Source of the DNA: Scortum barcoo | Taxonomy: Eukaryota > Chordata > Actinopteri > Centrarchiformes > Terapontidae | Length of the DNA stretch: 64,000 nucleotides | Reading direction: 5' to 3' | Assembly: GCA_023238725.1 (NCBI GenBank) | Contig: CM041534.1 | Location: forward strand, 392,501-456,500 | Shown: positions 34,991 to 47,879 of the stretch, piece by piece | Numbering within the stretch: position 1 is the first letter of the stretch | Layout of the letters: every line of letters starts with the position of its first letter | Made by a program: the position numbers and the translations under genes | Notes under the pieces: model-generated | The model's database searches: none | Seen by the model: only the letters and a program-made list of their open reading frames with translations | Told to the model about the DNA's origin: nothing

Positions 34991-37554
34991 TCTATTGAAA
35001 CTCTTTAGTCACTTCGATCTTTTCCTCTTGCCATCTTGGTACAGAATCAGAATCAGCTGGGCCTGCTTAGCATGTTTATGAATGCCACAGAGCATGATGG
35101 GGTGTTAATTGTTTAATTGTACCATTCAGTTCATCTGTGTGGAAGCATCTGCTTTCATTATGTATCTTCACTCCTTTATTCAGAGTTTCTTTTAATTTGT
35201 CAGCTAGAAAGTAAAAAGGGAGGTGAATTTATGAAGTCTTGGACTAAAAATTTAGGGTTGTGTCATTTTGCTCAATCTGACAGTAATCTATTAATTAAGC
35301 ATAGTCATGGATGTAACAGTGACCATTGCTGAAACCAACCTTGTGGTTAAGGCTAAGGCTTGCTGTGCCAAGCATCAACTGTCTCTGAGGTGAGTATACT
35401 TTACTGCTCAGAAGGACAGGCATGCTGCAGTGGTTAGTGTTTGCTCACATTTTACCTCCTGCTTGCAGTAGATAACAGCTGCTACTTGCAATAGGTTCCT
35501 GGCCACTTTAACAAAGGCCTCACCTTTTAGGGAGCAGAGAGTGCCTGCCTTGAATTAGCTTTCTGGCACCCAAAGACGCTCTGTGTACAGTACATTAACA
35601 GGTCCAACACAAGCACAACCAATCACGAAATGCCACTTGGTCAAATATGTTAAGAGCGCATAGTGCTCCTCACAATAGCATGGCTTTTGTTATGGTGTGT
35701 CCAGCTGGCTATGGACACTTTCTAATCTGTGTTTTGGCACCGCTGTTCAAAAATGAATTCATGTGTCTTCTTAGGCTCTCCTCTGTCATGTTTTAAATTA
35801 ACAGAACAGTCCAATAGATATGGAAGGATTTTAGGAATGACATGAAAGCATGCCAAACACTTCAATATCTGCACTTCATTTTTGCATGCTTTATAGGAGC
35901 ACAGAACATGCTCTATCTTGAAAGCATAGAACTGTCTGCAGGATTTGTTATATATCCTTTGCTTTGTGCTTTCAGCACTTATACTGAATATTGAATATGC
36001 AGTGCCAATAACCACAATGGCTGCTATGTTTGTGCATTGTATCAAAAGAGATAGTGGGTGGATCAAATGGTTGATAAATCAATAGACCCTGCTTGTGAAT
36101 ATAATAAAAATACCAGCTTAGTGTTGTATATGGAGAAAATACAAATAACAGCAGGCAGAAAATAAATGGAGCAGAGAAAACACAATGTTGTGGGGATGTG
36201 TCTCTGTCTTATCTCCTGGTTAAATGTAAAGATCTCCTTCCTACAGTTTTTGTGAAGTCAAGCAGCTAATGTATAATGTATGTGCAAATGTCATGGGCTG
36301 CGTGGTGAGCTTCTTCAATGGCCTATTCGATTTACTAATGGACTCTGGAGGCTGTTTTGTTTAACAAGTTTTATCTCTTTCGCTTGCTGTCACAATACAC
36401 CCCAGAAGGCTAAAAGCACTGCTGCCAAGCAGTAAAAGCAAATCACAATGCAGGTTTATAAGTACTTTGTGTACTAATATTTTTGTTAGCTTGTGGTGAA
36501 TCTCTGCTAATTAGCTAATGTCCTTGTCTGTTGTGAGCTGTGACTTTGTTTTTGTCAGTTATAAGCGAGCATCACAGGTTCACTGCTGGACTTATGCCTT
36601 GTTAGTATGCAAAACAAAATCATGTAATGTGGCCACCAATTATATCCAAAGGAGGAGTGGTAGAAGGCAGTGAAACAGGTGGAACATTATTATGGCATCC
36701 TTTCTTAAATCTTAAGTTTTAATGGATGATGACCTATTTCAAATCCAAAATTAGCCTTGTTCATATTGTTTTAATCTATCAAGGGTAAACACACAAAACC
36801 AACAGACAGCTGCCAAAACAGACACCCTCTTGATGTGTCTAATGCTCCCTCACCTAAAAATGTTTCATTTGTTTTCCTATCAGTAACACAACATGTCACA
36901 AATAGAGGTTTAAACGTATTTTATGTGACAACACTGTGGCTAAGGTTTGGCTGATTTAGGCACTGGATTTGGGGAACTTCATTCTTATGGTTACATTAAT
37001 AAATACATAATACAGGTTAATGGTCTGAAAAAACAATGCTTGTGGTTTGAAGCAGGTAACAAACAGTCCTTCACTTTGTTGAGCTGTGATGTTTTCTTGA
37101 TTATCAGTATCCTCCCTACATGGCCTTTGTATCCATATATGTATCTATGTTTTTGTTTATTTGTTAAGTTTTCTGTTCTCTCTGGTCACATTCATAAGTT
37201 CGCTAAGTTCGCTAATTCGCTAAGCTTTTTCTCCACATTTCATTGAACCCAAGGGTTTTACTGAGCAGCAGCTCTCTATGGGGTTTTCCGGAGACACAGA
37301 CATGAATGAGGCGGACATGGACTAGATATGAGAACAAGGGGTTGGGTTGTTGAAATGCTACTATACTAGTAGTAGCTCAGTGTTCCAACATCTACAAATG
37401 GCAACTGCTTTCACAGCTAGAGATGGAAGAGATACAACACAGATGCTACAACAAGGGGGAGCCAGGATATTTCATCCTCACCCGAGATAAGGTACCAAGT
37501 TGTAAGATGCTTGGAACATCTGTACCGAGTTAGTGGTGGTGGTGGACAAAAAAG
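34991..37554. other. Non-coding stretch
   Basis: No recognised feature. The 114-codon - strand frame 35722-36066 has a cysteine-rich but unrecognised translation and no splice-site support. Confidence 0.5.
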
Positions 37555-37582
37555 CACACACACACACATACACACATATACA

Positions 37583-37646
<64 letters not shown>
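37555..37646. repeat. Compound (CA)n/(TG)n/(TA)n microsatellite
   Basis: CA units to about 37580, a short TGTGTGTG patch, then about 28 TA units (37591-37646). The CA and TG parts are complementary and could extrude a hairpin. It yields spurious YIYIYI frames on both strands. Confidence 0.9.
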
Positions 37647-37647
<1 letters not shown>

Positions 37648-38847
37648 CCTTTATCAACATGGACTTTTCTGGACACTCTAGTGACTTGCTAATTGTACTG
37701 CAACTTCTTTTGTTGACGGAAATTCTTAAATACCAAAATATACCTTCAAATTATCCTTTTCATTTCCCACTTGTTTGTGGTCTTCACTTTTTTGTGGCCT
37801 TCTGTCTTCACTCTGTCGTATCTCTTTTCATCACGGCTGTTTGTATAAGCATAAAAAACAAACAATTCTTAGCTTGCTGTTACTTTGTGCACACAACCCA
37901 TGCAGGTGTTGTGACACCTATATCATAAAATATTCAGATAAAAACTGCAGCATACAGAAAAAAACTAAAACCACCAAAACAAACAAAGGGGTGTAAAACA
38001 TCTTATGGCATTGAATTCATTAACAAACCTTAGAATGGGTTTGATGCAAATAAATAAAAAGAATCATACTGAATGGCAAAGAAATAATGAAAAGCCATTA
38101 TTACAAAGACAGTTCATTTATTTGTATTGGCTATCTGTGTATTTTCACACCTATACAGTAAAAAGTATTTACTTTAAAGAACACACATTACTGATTATCA
38201 AAGGTAAATGGTATCTTGTGCCAAAGGAAACTAGTGGTTTAATAGTTTCTGATAATTGCACTGGCTGTGTAAAATGAATAGCACACTTACTCATGCTTGA
38301 AAATCAAACTGTTCTGAAAACATTGCTATTCTTTCATGTGTGAAAAGATTACAATGGGTGAAACCTGTTTGTTTGCTGTGAGGCTTTCAGCTTGGCTGAA
38401 ACATTCCATGAAATATGTAAGGTGCATAAATAAATTTTGTTCATTATAGTCATCATCATTAATCAATTTTAAATGCAGACTTTGTAAATGTTTAATTTCC
38501 TGGGAGCTACAATCTGTGGTATACAGTTGATGATGCTTAGTACTTAGTGTGCACTACTGTGTTGTGTCCATACACACCAACATGGACTTTGTGTCTGTAT
38601 AAGACCATCACCTGACTTACTTCACTCATAATTAGTGATTTCAGTATATACTGTATATTATTTTTATAATGTATATTTTTTGGCATACTTGTATACTTTT
38701 CTTTTTCTCTGTTGATACAATCTTGACTGTAGGTGGTGCTCCTCTCTTCTCTTGTCTGTTCAGCAGTGGATGATATCACTGCTCTCCCTCACAGCACCCA
38801 CAAGGACCATAAAAGCAGGAGAGTATAGAAAATACATGTCAGCTTAA
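37647..38847. other. Non-coding stretch
   Basis: No recognised exon or repeat. Open frames 38005-38277 (+) and 38537-38779 (-) are unsupported. Confidence 0.5.
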
Positions 38848-38917
38848 GTCAGTTGTATTTAGCCAGATATCACAAAATACAAATTTGACAATTAAAAACA
38901 AACAGAACACGTGTACC

Positions 38918-41784
38918 CTGCCTGGAGGTGTACCGGGGCCCCGCCCTGGAGCCAAGCCTGGGGAGGTGGCTCGCCGGTGAGCGCCTGGTCGGCCTTACCT
39001 CGACACACAGCGCCGGCTCTGGAACCAAAATCCTTGAGAGCAGTTGGGCCTTCTTCTATGCTGGAGTTGCTCCTGGTGAGAGGTGGAGAGCAGGTAGGGT
39101 GGATTAGCTTATTAATAGCCCCCATCTCTCTGCCAGTATGTTGGGGTTTACCCTGGTGGACGAAAGGGTTGCTTCCCTGCGCCAGGTTGGGGATGTGTCC
39201 TGACTGTTTTTTGTTGCTATGCTCCAAACAGCAGATCAGAATACCCACCCTTTTTGGGGTCCCTGGGATGGGTGCTGGATAGTGCCCCAACTGGGGACCA
39301 TCGTCCTTGCTTGCTTGACTTCAACGCTCACGTGGGCAATGACAACATGACTTGGAGGGGAGTGATTGGGAGGAACGGCCTGCCCGATCAGAACTCGAGG
39401 AAGTGGTGTTCAGTTATTGGACTTCTGTGCTAGTCACAGCCTTGTCCATAACGAACACCATGTTCGAACATAAGGGTGTCCACAAGTGCACTTGGCACCA
39501 GGATGCCCTAGGTCGTAGATTGATGATCAATTTTATAATTGCATCATCTAATCTGCATGGCCGTATATGTCTGGACACTCAGGTGAAGAGAGGAGCAGAG
39601 CTGTCAACTGATCACCACCTGGTGGTGGGTTGGATCAGATGGCGGGGAAGGATGCCGGGCAGACCTGGTAGACCCAAACGGATAGTGAGGATTTGCTGGG
39701 AACACCTGGCTAAAGAACCTGTACAGATGGTCTTCAACTCCCACCTACAGCAGAGCTTCGACTGCATTCTGATGGTGGCGAGGGATATGGAGTCTAAATG
39801 TGCCCTGTTCTGTGCTGCCATTGTTGAAGCGGTAGTCATGAGTGGTGGCCGCAAGGCAGCTGGGGCTATTCGTGGCGGCAACCCCCAAAGCCGCTGGTGG
39901 ACACCAGAGGTGAGGGGGCTGTCAGGCTGAAGAAGGAGTCCTACAGGGCATGGATGGCCTGTGGGACTCCAGAAGCAGCTGACGGCTACCGGCAGGCTAA
40001 GCAGTGTATGCGGCTCAGGGCAGTCGCTGAGGCAAAAACTCGGGTGTGGGAGGAGTTCGGTGAGGCCTTGGAGAAAGACTTTCGACCAGGTTATTCTGGC
40101 AAACCGTCCGGTGCCTCAGGAGGGGAAGACGGCAACTCGCTCACACTGTTTACAGTGGGAGTGGGGAGCTGTTAACCTCAAATGGGCAGATAGTCGGTCA
40201 GTGGAAAGAGTACTTCGAGGATCTCCTCAATCCTACCAAATCGCATTCCCCAGAGGTAACAGAGCCTGGGGGCTCAGAAGTGGGTGCTCTCATCTCTGGG
40301 GCGGAGGGGAGGTCGCTAAAGCAGTTAAACAACTGCATGGCAGCGGTGCCCCGGGGATGGATGAGATCCGCCCTGGATACCTTAAGGCTCTGGATGTTGT
40401 AGGTCTGTCTTGGTTGACACTACTCTACACCATTGCGTGGACATCGGGGGCAGTAGCTCTGGAGTGGCTAACTGGGGTGGTGGTCCCCATCTTCAAGAAG
40501 GGAGACCAGAGGGTGTGTTCCAACTATAGGGGGATCAAGTATAGGGGCATCATACACCCCAGCCTCTGGGGCCTCTGGGGCTGAGGCTGAGAAATCTCCT
40601 CTCCAGTCCTCTCCTCTTCCAGTCGAACCTCGGATTCAAGAGGAACAATGTGGTTTTCGTCCTGGTCGTGGAACAGTGGACCAGCTCTTTTCACGCTTGG
40701 CAGGGTGCTGGAAGGGGCATGGGAGTTTGCCCAACCAGTCTACATGTGTTTTGTAGATATGGAGAAGGCCTACGACTGTGTGCTAAGAGGCACTCTGTGG
40801 GGGGTACTCCGAGAATATCCCTGTTTTGTAGGAGTGTGAGTTTGGTTCACATTGCCGGTAGTAAGTTGGACTCGTTCCCGGTAGGGAGTAGGACTCCGCC
40901 AGCGCTGCCCTCATTCCTTGATAATATTTATGGACAGGATTTCTAGGCGCAGCATGGTGGTTGAGGGGGTTGGATTCGGTGGCCTGAGGATCCCATCTCT
41001 GCTTTTTGCAGATGATATGGTCCTTTTTGGCCTCATCGACCTCCAGCTCTCACTGGGAGGGTTCTTAGCCGAGTGTGAAGCAGCTGGGATGAGAATCAGG
41101 GAAAAGGGTGGATTGCCTACTTGGGGTCGGCGTGGAGTTCCTGCCCCAAGTTGAGGAGTTTAAGTATCTCGGGGTCTTGTTCACGAGTGAGGGAAAGATG
41201 GAGTGAGAGATGGACAGATGATCGGTGCAGTGTCTGCAGTGCTGCAGACTTTGATCCGGTCTGTAGTGGTGAAGAGGGAGCTGAGCCAGAAGGCAATGCT
41301 CTTGATTTACTGGTCCATCTACATTCCAGTCCTCACCTATGGTCATGAGCTTTGGGTAATGACCGAAAGAATGAGATCATGGATACAAGCAGCTGAAATG
41401 AGTTTTTTTTTCGTAGGGTTTTTTTGTCTGGGCTCAGCCTTAGTCTGGGCTCAGATAGGTAGAGATAGGGTTGAGGAGCTCCACGTCGAGAGGAGCCAGT
41501 TGAGAGGAGCCAGTGAGGTGGTTCAGGCATTTGGCAAGGACGCCTCCTGGACACCTCTCTGCGGAGGTGTTTCGGGCATGTCCATCCTGGGAGGAGACCC
41601 TTTGGGGCAGACCCAGGACACGCTGGAGGGATTATATCTCTCGACTGTCTTGGGAACGCCTCAGGATCCCCCCGGAGGAGCTGGTTGAAGTGGCTGGGGA
41701 GAGGACCTGTCTGGGCCTCTCTGCCGAGACACCTCCCCCCCTGCAACCCGGACCTGGATAAGCAGTTGGAAGACGGATGGACGG
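38918..41784 (+). mobile_element. Rex3 (RTE-clade) LINE, copy 1, internally deleted
   Basis: Same family as 55.2-58.5 and 60.7-64.0 kb but on the + strand and more decayed. It starts with 5' sequence CTGGAGCCAAGCCTGGGG (inverse of the 5' end region of copy 2 near 58285-58305). It skips to the endonuclease region near 39010, and ends with CGGACCTGGATAAGCAGTTG and a GACGGATGGACGG tail. The 9-bp flanks ACAAATTTG (38879-38887) and ACAAATCTG (41785-41793) are a likely target duplication with one mismatch. About 30 bp of extra sequence (38888-38917) lies between the left flank and recognisable Rex3. Confidence 0.85.
39030..41760 (+). pseudogene. Broken endonuclease-RT ORF of Rex3 copy 1
   Basis: Pieces in order. 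First come the endonuclease part with SITNTMFEHKGVHKCTWHQD (39445-39505) and ELSTDHHLVVGWIRW (39597-39645, endonuclease H motif). The linker KRIVRICWEHLAKEP follows. The RT entry is GAPGMDEIRPGYLKALDVVG (about 40346-40400), then VCSNYRGI and EEQCGFRPGRGTVDQLF-like sequence. RT motif A is CFVDMEKAYDCV (40746-40785) and the catalytic FADD is at 41005-41016. The C-terminal part has ELSQKAMLLIYWSIYIPVLT and YGHELWVMTERMRS (41281-41376). Frames change many times and several blocks are missing, so it cannot encode a working enzyme. Confidence 0.85.
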
Positions 41785-41860
41785 ACAAATCTGCCTCAAG
41801 GGGCTTTACAATTGGTAGAGCATATGATATTCCCTGTTCTTAAACCTTTGGAAACATTTG

Positions 41861-44800
41861 GAAAAGAGAAAGATATGATGGACGGATATGCAGTCGGTAT
41901 TATCAGTACAGAACAGAGTCAATCAAAATGACAAAGTTATGCATATACTGTAAACATATACTAAGAATATGGGGCATGTACCCACTTCCAGATGCTGCCA
42001 CACAGATAGGATCTGGGCCACATGACCTTCTCTCCATTATTTATAGTTTATTTCTGTGTGAGCCTGGTGTTAAATAAAACACATCCAACATAACCTTTAC
42101 TGCAGTTTCAGCTTAATTCGAAATGCTTCATATTTAAACTCTATAAACTGTTACAGTCATAGTTGTATATTAAGCTGCCATTTATAATTATCACTTATCT
42201 GTTGCAGATTTGTGTTTATCAGTTTGTTCATCCAAAAGCGTTATTATAGCAGCTGGATGAACACTAAATTAAACTCTGTTATCAATTAAACCAAGTGTCA
42301 CTGTAAATTAGTTCAATCATAAGCCTTACTTCCCTAAGTAATTTATAAGTATTAAGGGCTAGAACCATTGGAAGTGTCTTTGAGTGTGTGTTTTGATGGG
42401 AAGAGGGAAACGCAGACGTCTGGCATAGTGGCAAGCTGTAGGAAGCAGCATGTTTCCAGGCTTGTGAGTTTAAGGACATGACACCCTGTATGTGGAAGCT
42501 TAACATGAGCTTTTGTACTGATTGGGCAAGCCATTAGCTTACGATGTTCATTCTGAGTGCTGGTCTTGTGGGAGGAATACTTAAAGTAAAGCTTCCATAT
42601 TGCAGCCACTCTTCTCAAGGCAGTCACTAATAAGCATGACACTGCAGGACCTTATAAAGTGCCAGAGTACAGCGCTTTTATCCATTTGTAAAGTGTGATT
42701 TTTCTGGAGCTTGGGGTTAAAAGACATAGAGTTGGCTCATTATTGGTCGTCATATACTCTCTGTCTATGCTAGTCTTGAGACTGATGATTTGTTTTAATG
42801 TAGACTCTTAAGGTGTTATTCAATCAACAATGAATAAAGAATGTAGAACAGGGAACAGCAAGTGTCATAGCTCATCTGACAAAAATTAGACAAGGCAATT
42901 AGGGTTAAGAGACCCCAATGTTGTGGGGGTTAAGTCAGGCATGCAGTGCAATGTAGCATGATACCTGAAGGCTAATGGAAATTGACAGTCCTGCTTGGTT
43001 GAGTCATGGACTTGGGCCACACTGACTGTCAAGAGTAGAGGAGCCCAGTGGGGGAGGGGTTCTCATTCCTCCAGGCGTTGCCTCCAATTAACCAAGCCAT
43101 GCTGCACGCGTCTGTTTGCACCCCATTAAAATGTTAATCAAGTAAAAAAGAAACCTGCCTGTGGCCTGCATGTCCTTCCACTGATAGCTTCCACAAATTC
43201 AATAAAAAACCTGCATGTTATGCCATCAGTCTCTCTGATTTCTCTTGATGGCCCTTAGGCAAAACAAGCTGCAGAAAGCACACATGAAATTTAAACCACA
43301 TCCTCAAAAAGCCACTGTTAAACCTTTAAATGTTTACAAAATGTTTATTATTGAGGTGGCGATGAATGATGATAGTGTGAAAGTAATATTTTGTAGTCAT
43401 GTGAAACAGCTCTAAGCATTGAAACTACAGTGACCCTACAGGATAATGAAGCTAGGTTTTATCTCCAGTGATACTTGAAACATCATAAATATGATACATT
43501 ATGGGATCAACATGACATGAAATATGCACCATGACACCAGAGGAATCTGTGACATAAACAACTTTTTTGTTCTGGTATGTCTCCACAAGCTAATGTTCAA
43601 CACACAAAGGATAACTCCACCTCTCTCTTTCTATGGAGGTTTCAGATGCAGATATGCATAGGTTACTGTTTGTTTTTCTCATTATATTGGCAAAAAAAGC
43701 TGCAGGAGCATTCATCCTCCCTTTTCATTCAACAAAACTATATACAGAAATTTTGGAGGGATTGTGGAAGGGGAAAAATAATTCTAGAGTGGGGAGGGCA
43801 GTGCAAGACCAGAACTCAGGTCTAGTGTAAGCCAATTTCAGGTGTGAACACCTGGGTGGGAGAAATAATCGATATGACAATATGTCATCACCTTTATTCA
43901 CATTATTTTTTTTTACTTTGATATACTGTACTGGAACAACTGACATTACTTGATTACACTGCATGATCAGGAACCTGGAAAGATTCGTGTAATTGGGCTG
44001 TGATGTGCTAACCTGGCCTGTTAAAAAACAATCGTTATAACAGCAACTGAAATTTAATTACAGTATATTAATTCATATACTTGAAAAGTGTTTGTTTAAC
44101 TTGCAAGACAGAGAAGGGGCAAAATATTGTGATAGTAATGCATTTCTGCAATTCCCAACGCTAGCGTGGAGTGATCATTAGAGCAATGACTAATATCGGT
44201 ATGCTTGTTATTTATAACAAAATATAATCAAATCTCTTTTAGTCAAAAATCTATGTAACCTGCATTTAGATTTAGGTTTCCTAAAAAACTTTCATCTTGG
44301 CGGAACTGCATAATATTGGCACTGAATCTCACCTCTTTCACCTCTTTCACCTCTAAACAAATAAACAGAAGCTTGTGTACACCGTATGTACAATATTTGC
44401 AAAATAACTACCATTGTTCGATACAAAAATACTCTTAAATTCTATTTTGTTTTTCACATTTGAGGTTTCCCCACTCTTTCAATTTTCAAATTTTCCATCA
44501 GTAACAGTCCTGGCAAGGCTGTTGTGGCAGCAGCAGTGAGGAAATAACAGAGTAATGAGGGCTGAATTAATGTCTCTGGAGATCCCTGTGGAGATGCTGT
44601 GCTTGATATGGCTCTCAAGAAATATCTGATTGATTGCTAGGTTTTTGATTGCATTGGGCCTATGCTACAGTTTGGCACCCAGTGTCAAACCCACAACGCT
44701 GTGCAAATTTAGCTGAGCCATCAGTCACAAAATGGGGTTAATGTCTGACCAGTAGGAGGCTCTTAAGAGGAAAAGCCCAACTGTACTTAAAGCTTTTCAA

Positions 44801-46418
44801 TATTATTTCAACATAGTGAATATTTAATTTCTAATTCTAATTCTAATTTTCCATTAGCAAATGTCCACAATTGAAGTTCTCATGCCAAGGTTGTACTGAG
44901 GTGAAGAAAAAAGTTATATTCGAGAATAGATAAACTACATAAACTATATTATTATGTCTATACTATATTCAGAAGCAAATTTCTTCTGCTTGGTAGCTGA
45001 TTGGGTGCCATAGTTGGGGACCCTAAACTGAGGGAGGGCCCCTAACATTTTGTAGTTCTCTAGTACTGTTGTACTGTGTTTATACTGCTTATGTCATTTT
45101 GGTCTAGTTTTGAAACAAAAAAACCTACAAAAAGCCCTAAACCATGATTTACAATGATAATATGGGAATAGTTAACATAATAAAAAAAGTCCACAGCAGG
45201 TTTAAACTAAATTATGATAGTATCGAAATGTGAAAACAACACATCTACACTTGTTTTACTTGTTTTGTGTTTTCATGACTGCCTTGACACACAGTAAATG
45301 TGCATTTAAAAATCGCTCAGGGTGAACTGAAATACAGTATAAGGCCTCCAAGCAGACTGCACATGTGAACAAGCCACACTAACACATGCAGACATCTGCG
45401 TCACTGGAGTGACAGAATCAGCCAGTATAATATCTGTGATCACTCCTCCTGGTTTGTGCTCCCAACATGCACCACTCTCCCTGCTGAGCCTAATGCCATG
45501 TGGCAGTGCTGGCACCTCTCTGTCCAAAAGAATCCATCATGTCACAGACACACACCCCCCCCCCACACACACACAGACTCCTCAGTGGTCTTGCATAAAT
45601 TCATTTGATGTGGGAGTTATTGAGAGTTCTGGAATCTGAATGTATCCTGGAGGAAAGCCAGCTCAGTTACATGAAAAAGAAGTGTAAATAATTTGTAACA
45701 CGGGAATACAGATGGTAAAAACTCAAACTTATTGTTCATAAAGGAGAATGAAAATGAATGAAAAGAATTTTTTTCTTTCACAAATCAACAGCTTTACCAA
45801 AATCCACTTTAGAAGAGAGCTATATAGTTGACATAAGAAATACAATTCAGACAGTGCAAGTAACTGTAATTTTGGTCCACCAAATGGCTGAAGGAAAGAC
45901 TGGTTGGGGGCCAATTGTCTGGTCTCAGTTCAAGTTCTGCACAACAAGGTGAGAAAGAGGGAACCATAGTAAGTGGGTGAAGACTAAAGCGAGGGATAAA
46001 TCTCTACCAAATGATTAACAGTAGCTTTAAAGGGCTGTCTCTGTACTGTATGGTGTGTAACTAACATTCCCATCTGTTCACTTTGAAAGACCAACAGCTA
46101 ATGAGGAAACTCCAAATCTCAGCTGACTAACTGTATAACTCTGTAACTCACCAACTCAGTGAGAGACCAAAAATGTAGCCCACAGGAATGAGTTATTACT
46201 GTATTTCTGTAATTCCTGGAATAAACTACATAAATCTGCTGATCTGTAAGAAAAATAGGATGGATGAAATAGAAACATTCCTGTGACTCAGAGTACCCTT
46301 TTATGTATTGATTGCTGTATTTTGCTCATTTATTTGTTGTGCAATTTGTTTAAGATTATTAGGATAAGGCATATGGGTGGGAAGGATGAGGTTAATAATC
46401 CCAATACTACTACTACTG
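41861..46418. other. Non-coding stretch
   Basis: About 4.5 kb without a recognised gene or mobile element. A triplicated CTCTTTCAC motif occurs at 44331-44354. The largest open frames (42352-42642 and 43577-43825) are not supported. Confidence 0.5.
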
Positions 46419-46483
46419 TTAATAATAATAATAATAACAACAACAATAATGATAATAATAATAATAATAATAACAATAATAGA
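46419..46483. repeat. (TAA)n/(AAC)n trinucleotide microsatellite
   Basis: Imperfect TAA/ACA run directly abutting the head of a SINE fragment. It makes spurious poly-Asn and poly-Ile frames. Confidence 0.9.
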
Positions 46484-46561
46484 TGGCACAGTGTTGTGCA
46501 CTGTCACCTCACAGCAAGAGGATTCTGGGTTCGCACCCACCTTCTGTGTCTGTGTGGGTTC
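46484..46561 (+). mobile_element. Truncated tRNA-derived SINE head
   Basis: GATGGCACAGTGTTGTGCAC then CTCACAGCAAGAGGATTCTGG and GGTTCGCACCC, a diverged A- and B-box head of the same SINE family as at 22.7 kb. It stops after GTCTGTGTGGGTTCT; the body and tail are missing. Confidence 0.75.
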
Positions 46562-46765
46562 TAGAGAACCACATTACCACACAAGTAGCACTATAGGAAT
46601 ATAATTTCAACACTTGTTCCAATAGCCACATTTACAGAGATAATGAAATTCACTGAAATCACCAATAATGTGAATATTTATGTATTTATGTAGCAAAGCA
46701 AATTGGAAGTTTGCACCAAAAAGCAATCAGCAACCCTCCAACAAAGGTTTCACCACTCCCTCTAT

Positions 46766-47062
46766 TTCAAATTTCAAAATCAAAAATTTATTTATTTAAA
46801 GCCTAAAATCACAAACATTGTTTGCTTCAGAGGGCTTTTCGAACCGGTCAGTCAGGAAAAACTTCACAAAAACACCTTTCTGGGAAAAAAGAAGAAACCT
46901 GAGGAAGAGCCACAGATGAGGGATCCCTCTGCCCTGGGACGGACAGACATGCAATAGATGCCACACTGTACAGAGAACATCATCAATCATATAGAGAATT
47001 ATACATCCTCAGTTCATGGGTTTAGTTTAGTCCATGTATGAGGTATCAAAGGTACATTTTTA
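46766..47062 (-). mobile_element. L2-like LINE, copy C, 3' end only
   Basis: Inverse of the 3' UTR shared by copies A and B. It has the TTCAAATTTCAAAATC tail, AAAGCCTAAAATCACAAACA, GAAACCTGAGGAAGAGCCAC, and GACGGACAGACATGCAATAG. Similarity ends after TTTAGTCCATGTATGAGGTA. A short deletion removes the segment equivalent to 24305-24335 of copy B. It contains only untranslated sequence. Confidence 0.85.
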
Positions 47063-47879
47063 CCACAGGCAGTCTGCGAGATCCATGCTGATTGTTGCTG
47101 TACGGCCTCCTACACTGGATTGTTTAATGAAGCAAGGGCAGGCTCTCTGACAAGTGCGGTAATGACATGCCTTGTCTTACCTAGGTTGTGGGGGACAAGG
47201 GCAAATGGGTTTACTCTTTTGTGTGCTGTGTGTACAAGCATGTACACATGCTCCCATGTTTGTGTAATTCGTGGAAAGGGAAAGACAAGGGAGGGGGATG
47301 TTGGCTTTTCTAAAAGACGGCAGAGTTCTTACGAGTCTTGACACTTTTCTCAAGAAAGCCTGCTCAGACTGGTCAGGTGTGTCAGGTTGAATGGTGCCTG
47401 GAACACTGGGTCCACATCTCAGGAGGACATGTTACTTAACCTTCCCAAGTGCCCCTGCTGATACTGAAGCAGCTTGCAACAAAAGGCCACAACACAGCCT
47501 CATCTTATCATTTTGTCATTTTGCCTGAGATACTTAGCCTTGTTCAGTGTCTTCACAGTTGCATTTGAGGTTGTACTCACTTGTTCATGTTTACTGTGTA
47601 ACTGATGTGAGAGTGTTTCCAGTTATTTGCTACTGTAACTCCTTGCACTGTCATTTTCATTGGCTGGCAGTGAAGAAAGGGTCTGGTGTTTTCAGTGTTT
47701 TCAATCTAATAACTGACCAATATCTATAGTCTTTTACACATTTAAATTATGAAAAGCTCAAAAGACCTTTATGCTGCCTCAAAGCACTTTTGAATCAAGT
47801 TCAGTGTGCAGTTGCATTCAGCTGCTGTAAACAACTTAGAGTGCAGCTCAGAGTACAGACAGACAACAAATTAAAGGAA
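47063..47879. other. Non-coding stretch
   Basis: No recognised gene, RNA or repeat. Frames 47120-47341 and 47547-47729 (+) lack support. Confidence 0.5.

Larger units (their letters stand above)
38848..41860 (-). mobile_element. Older L2-type LINE tail interrupted by Rex3 copy 1
   Basis: The left part, 38848-38887 (GTTGTATTTAGCCAGATATC then ACAAATTTG), and the right part, 41785-41860 (ACAAATCTGCCTCAAGGGGC then TTTACAAT), together look like the common fish tail sequence 'TTTAGCCCAATATCACAAA...TTTGCCTCAGGGGGCTTTACA'. Copies B and C of the L2-like LINE end with related sequence (24244-24305, 46791-46840). The join is split by the Rex3 copy, with ACAAATTTG and ACAAATCTG as the flanking duplication. 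Confidence 0.6.

Noticed and set aside
35722..36066. 114-codon - strand open frame as a cysteine-rich secreted protein
   Set aside because: There is no signal peptide at its start and no recognised cysteine framework.
37478..37928. 131-codon frame with poly-YI tract
   Set aside because: It is driven by the TA microsatellite.
46301..46604. Poly-Asn and poly-Ile frames
   Set aside because: They are translations of the TAA microsatellite and SINE head.
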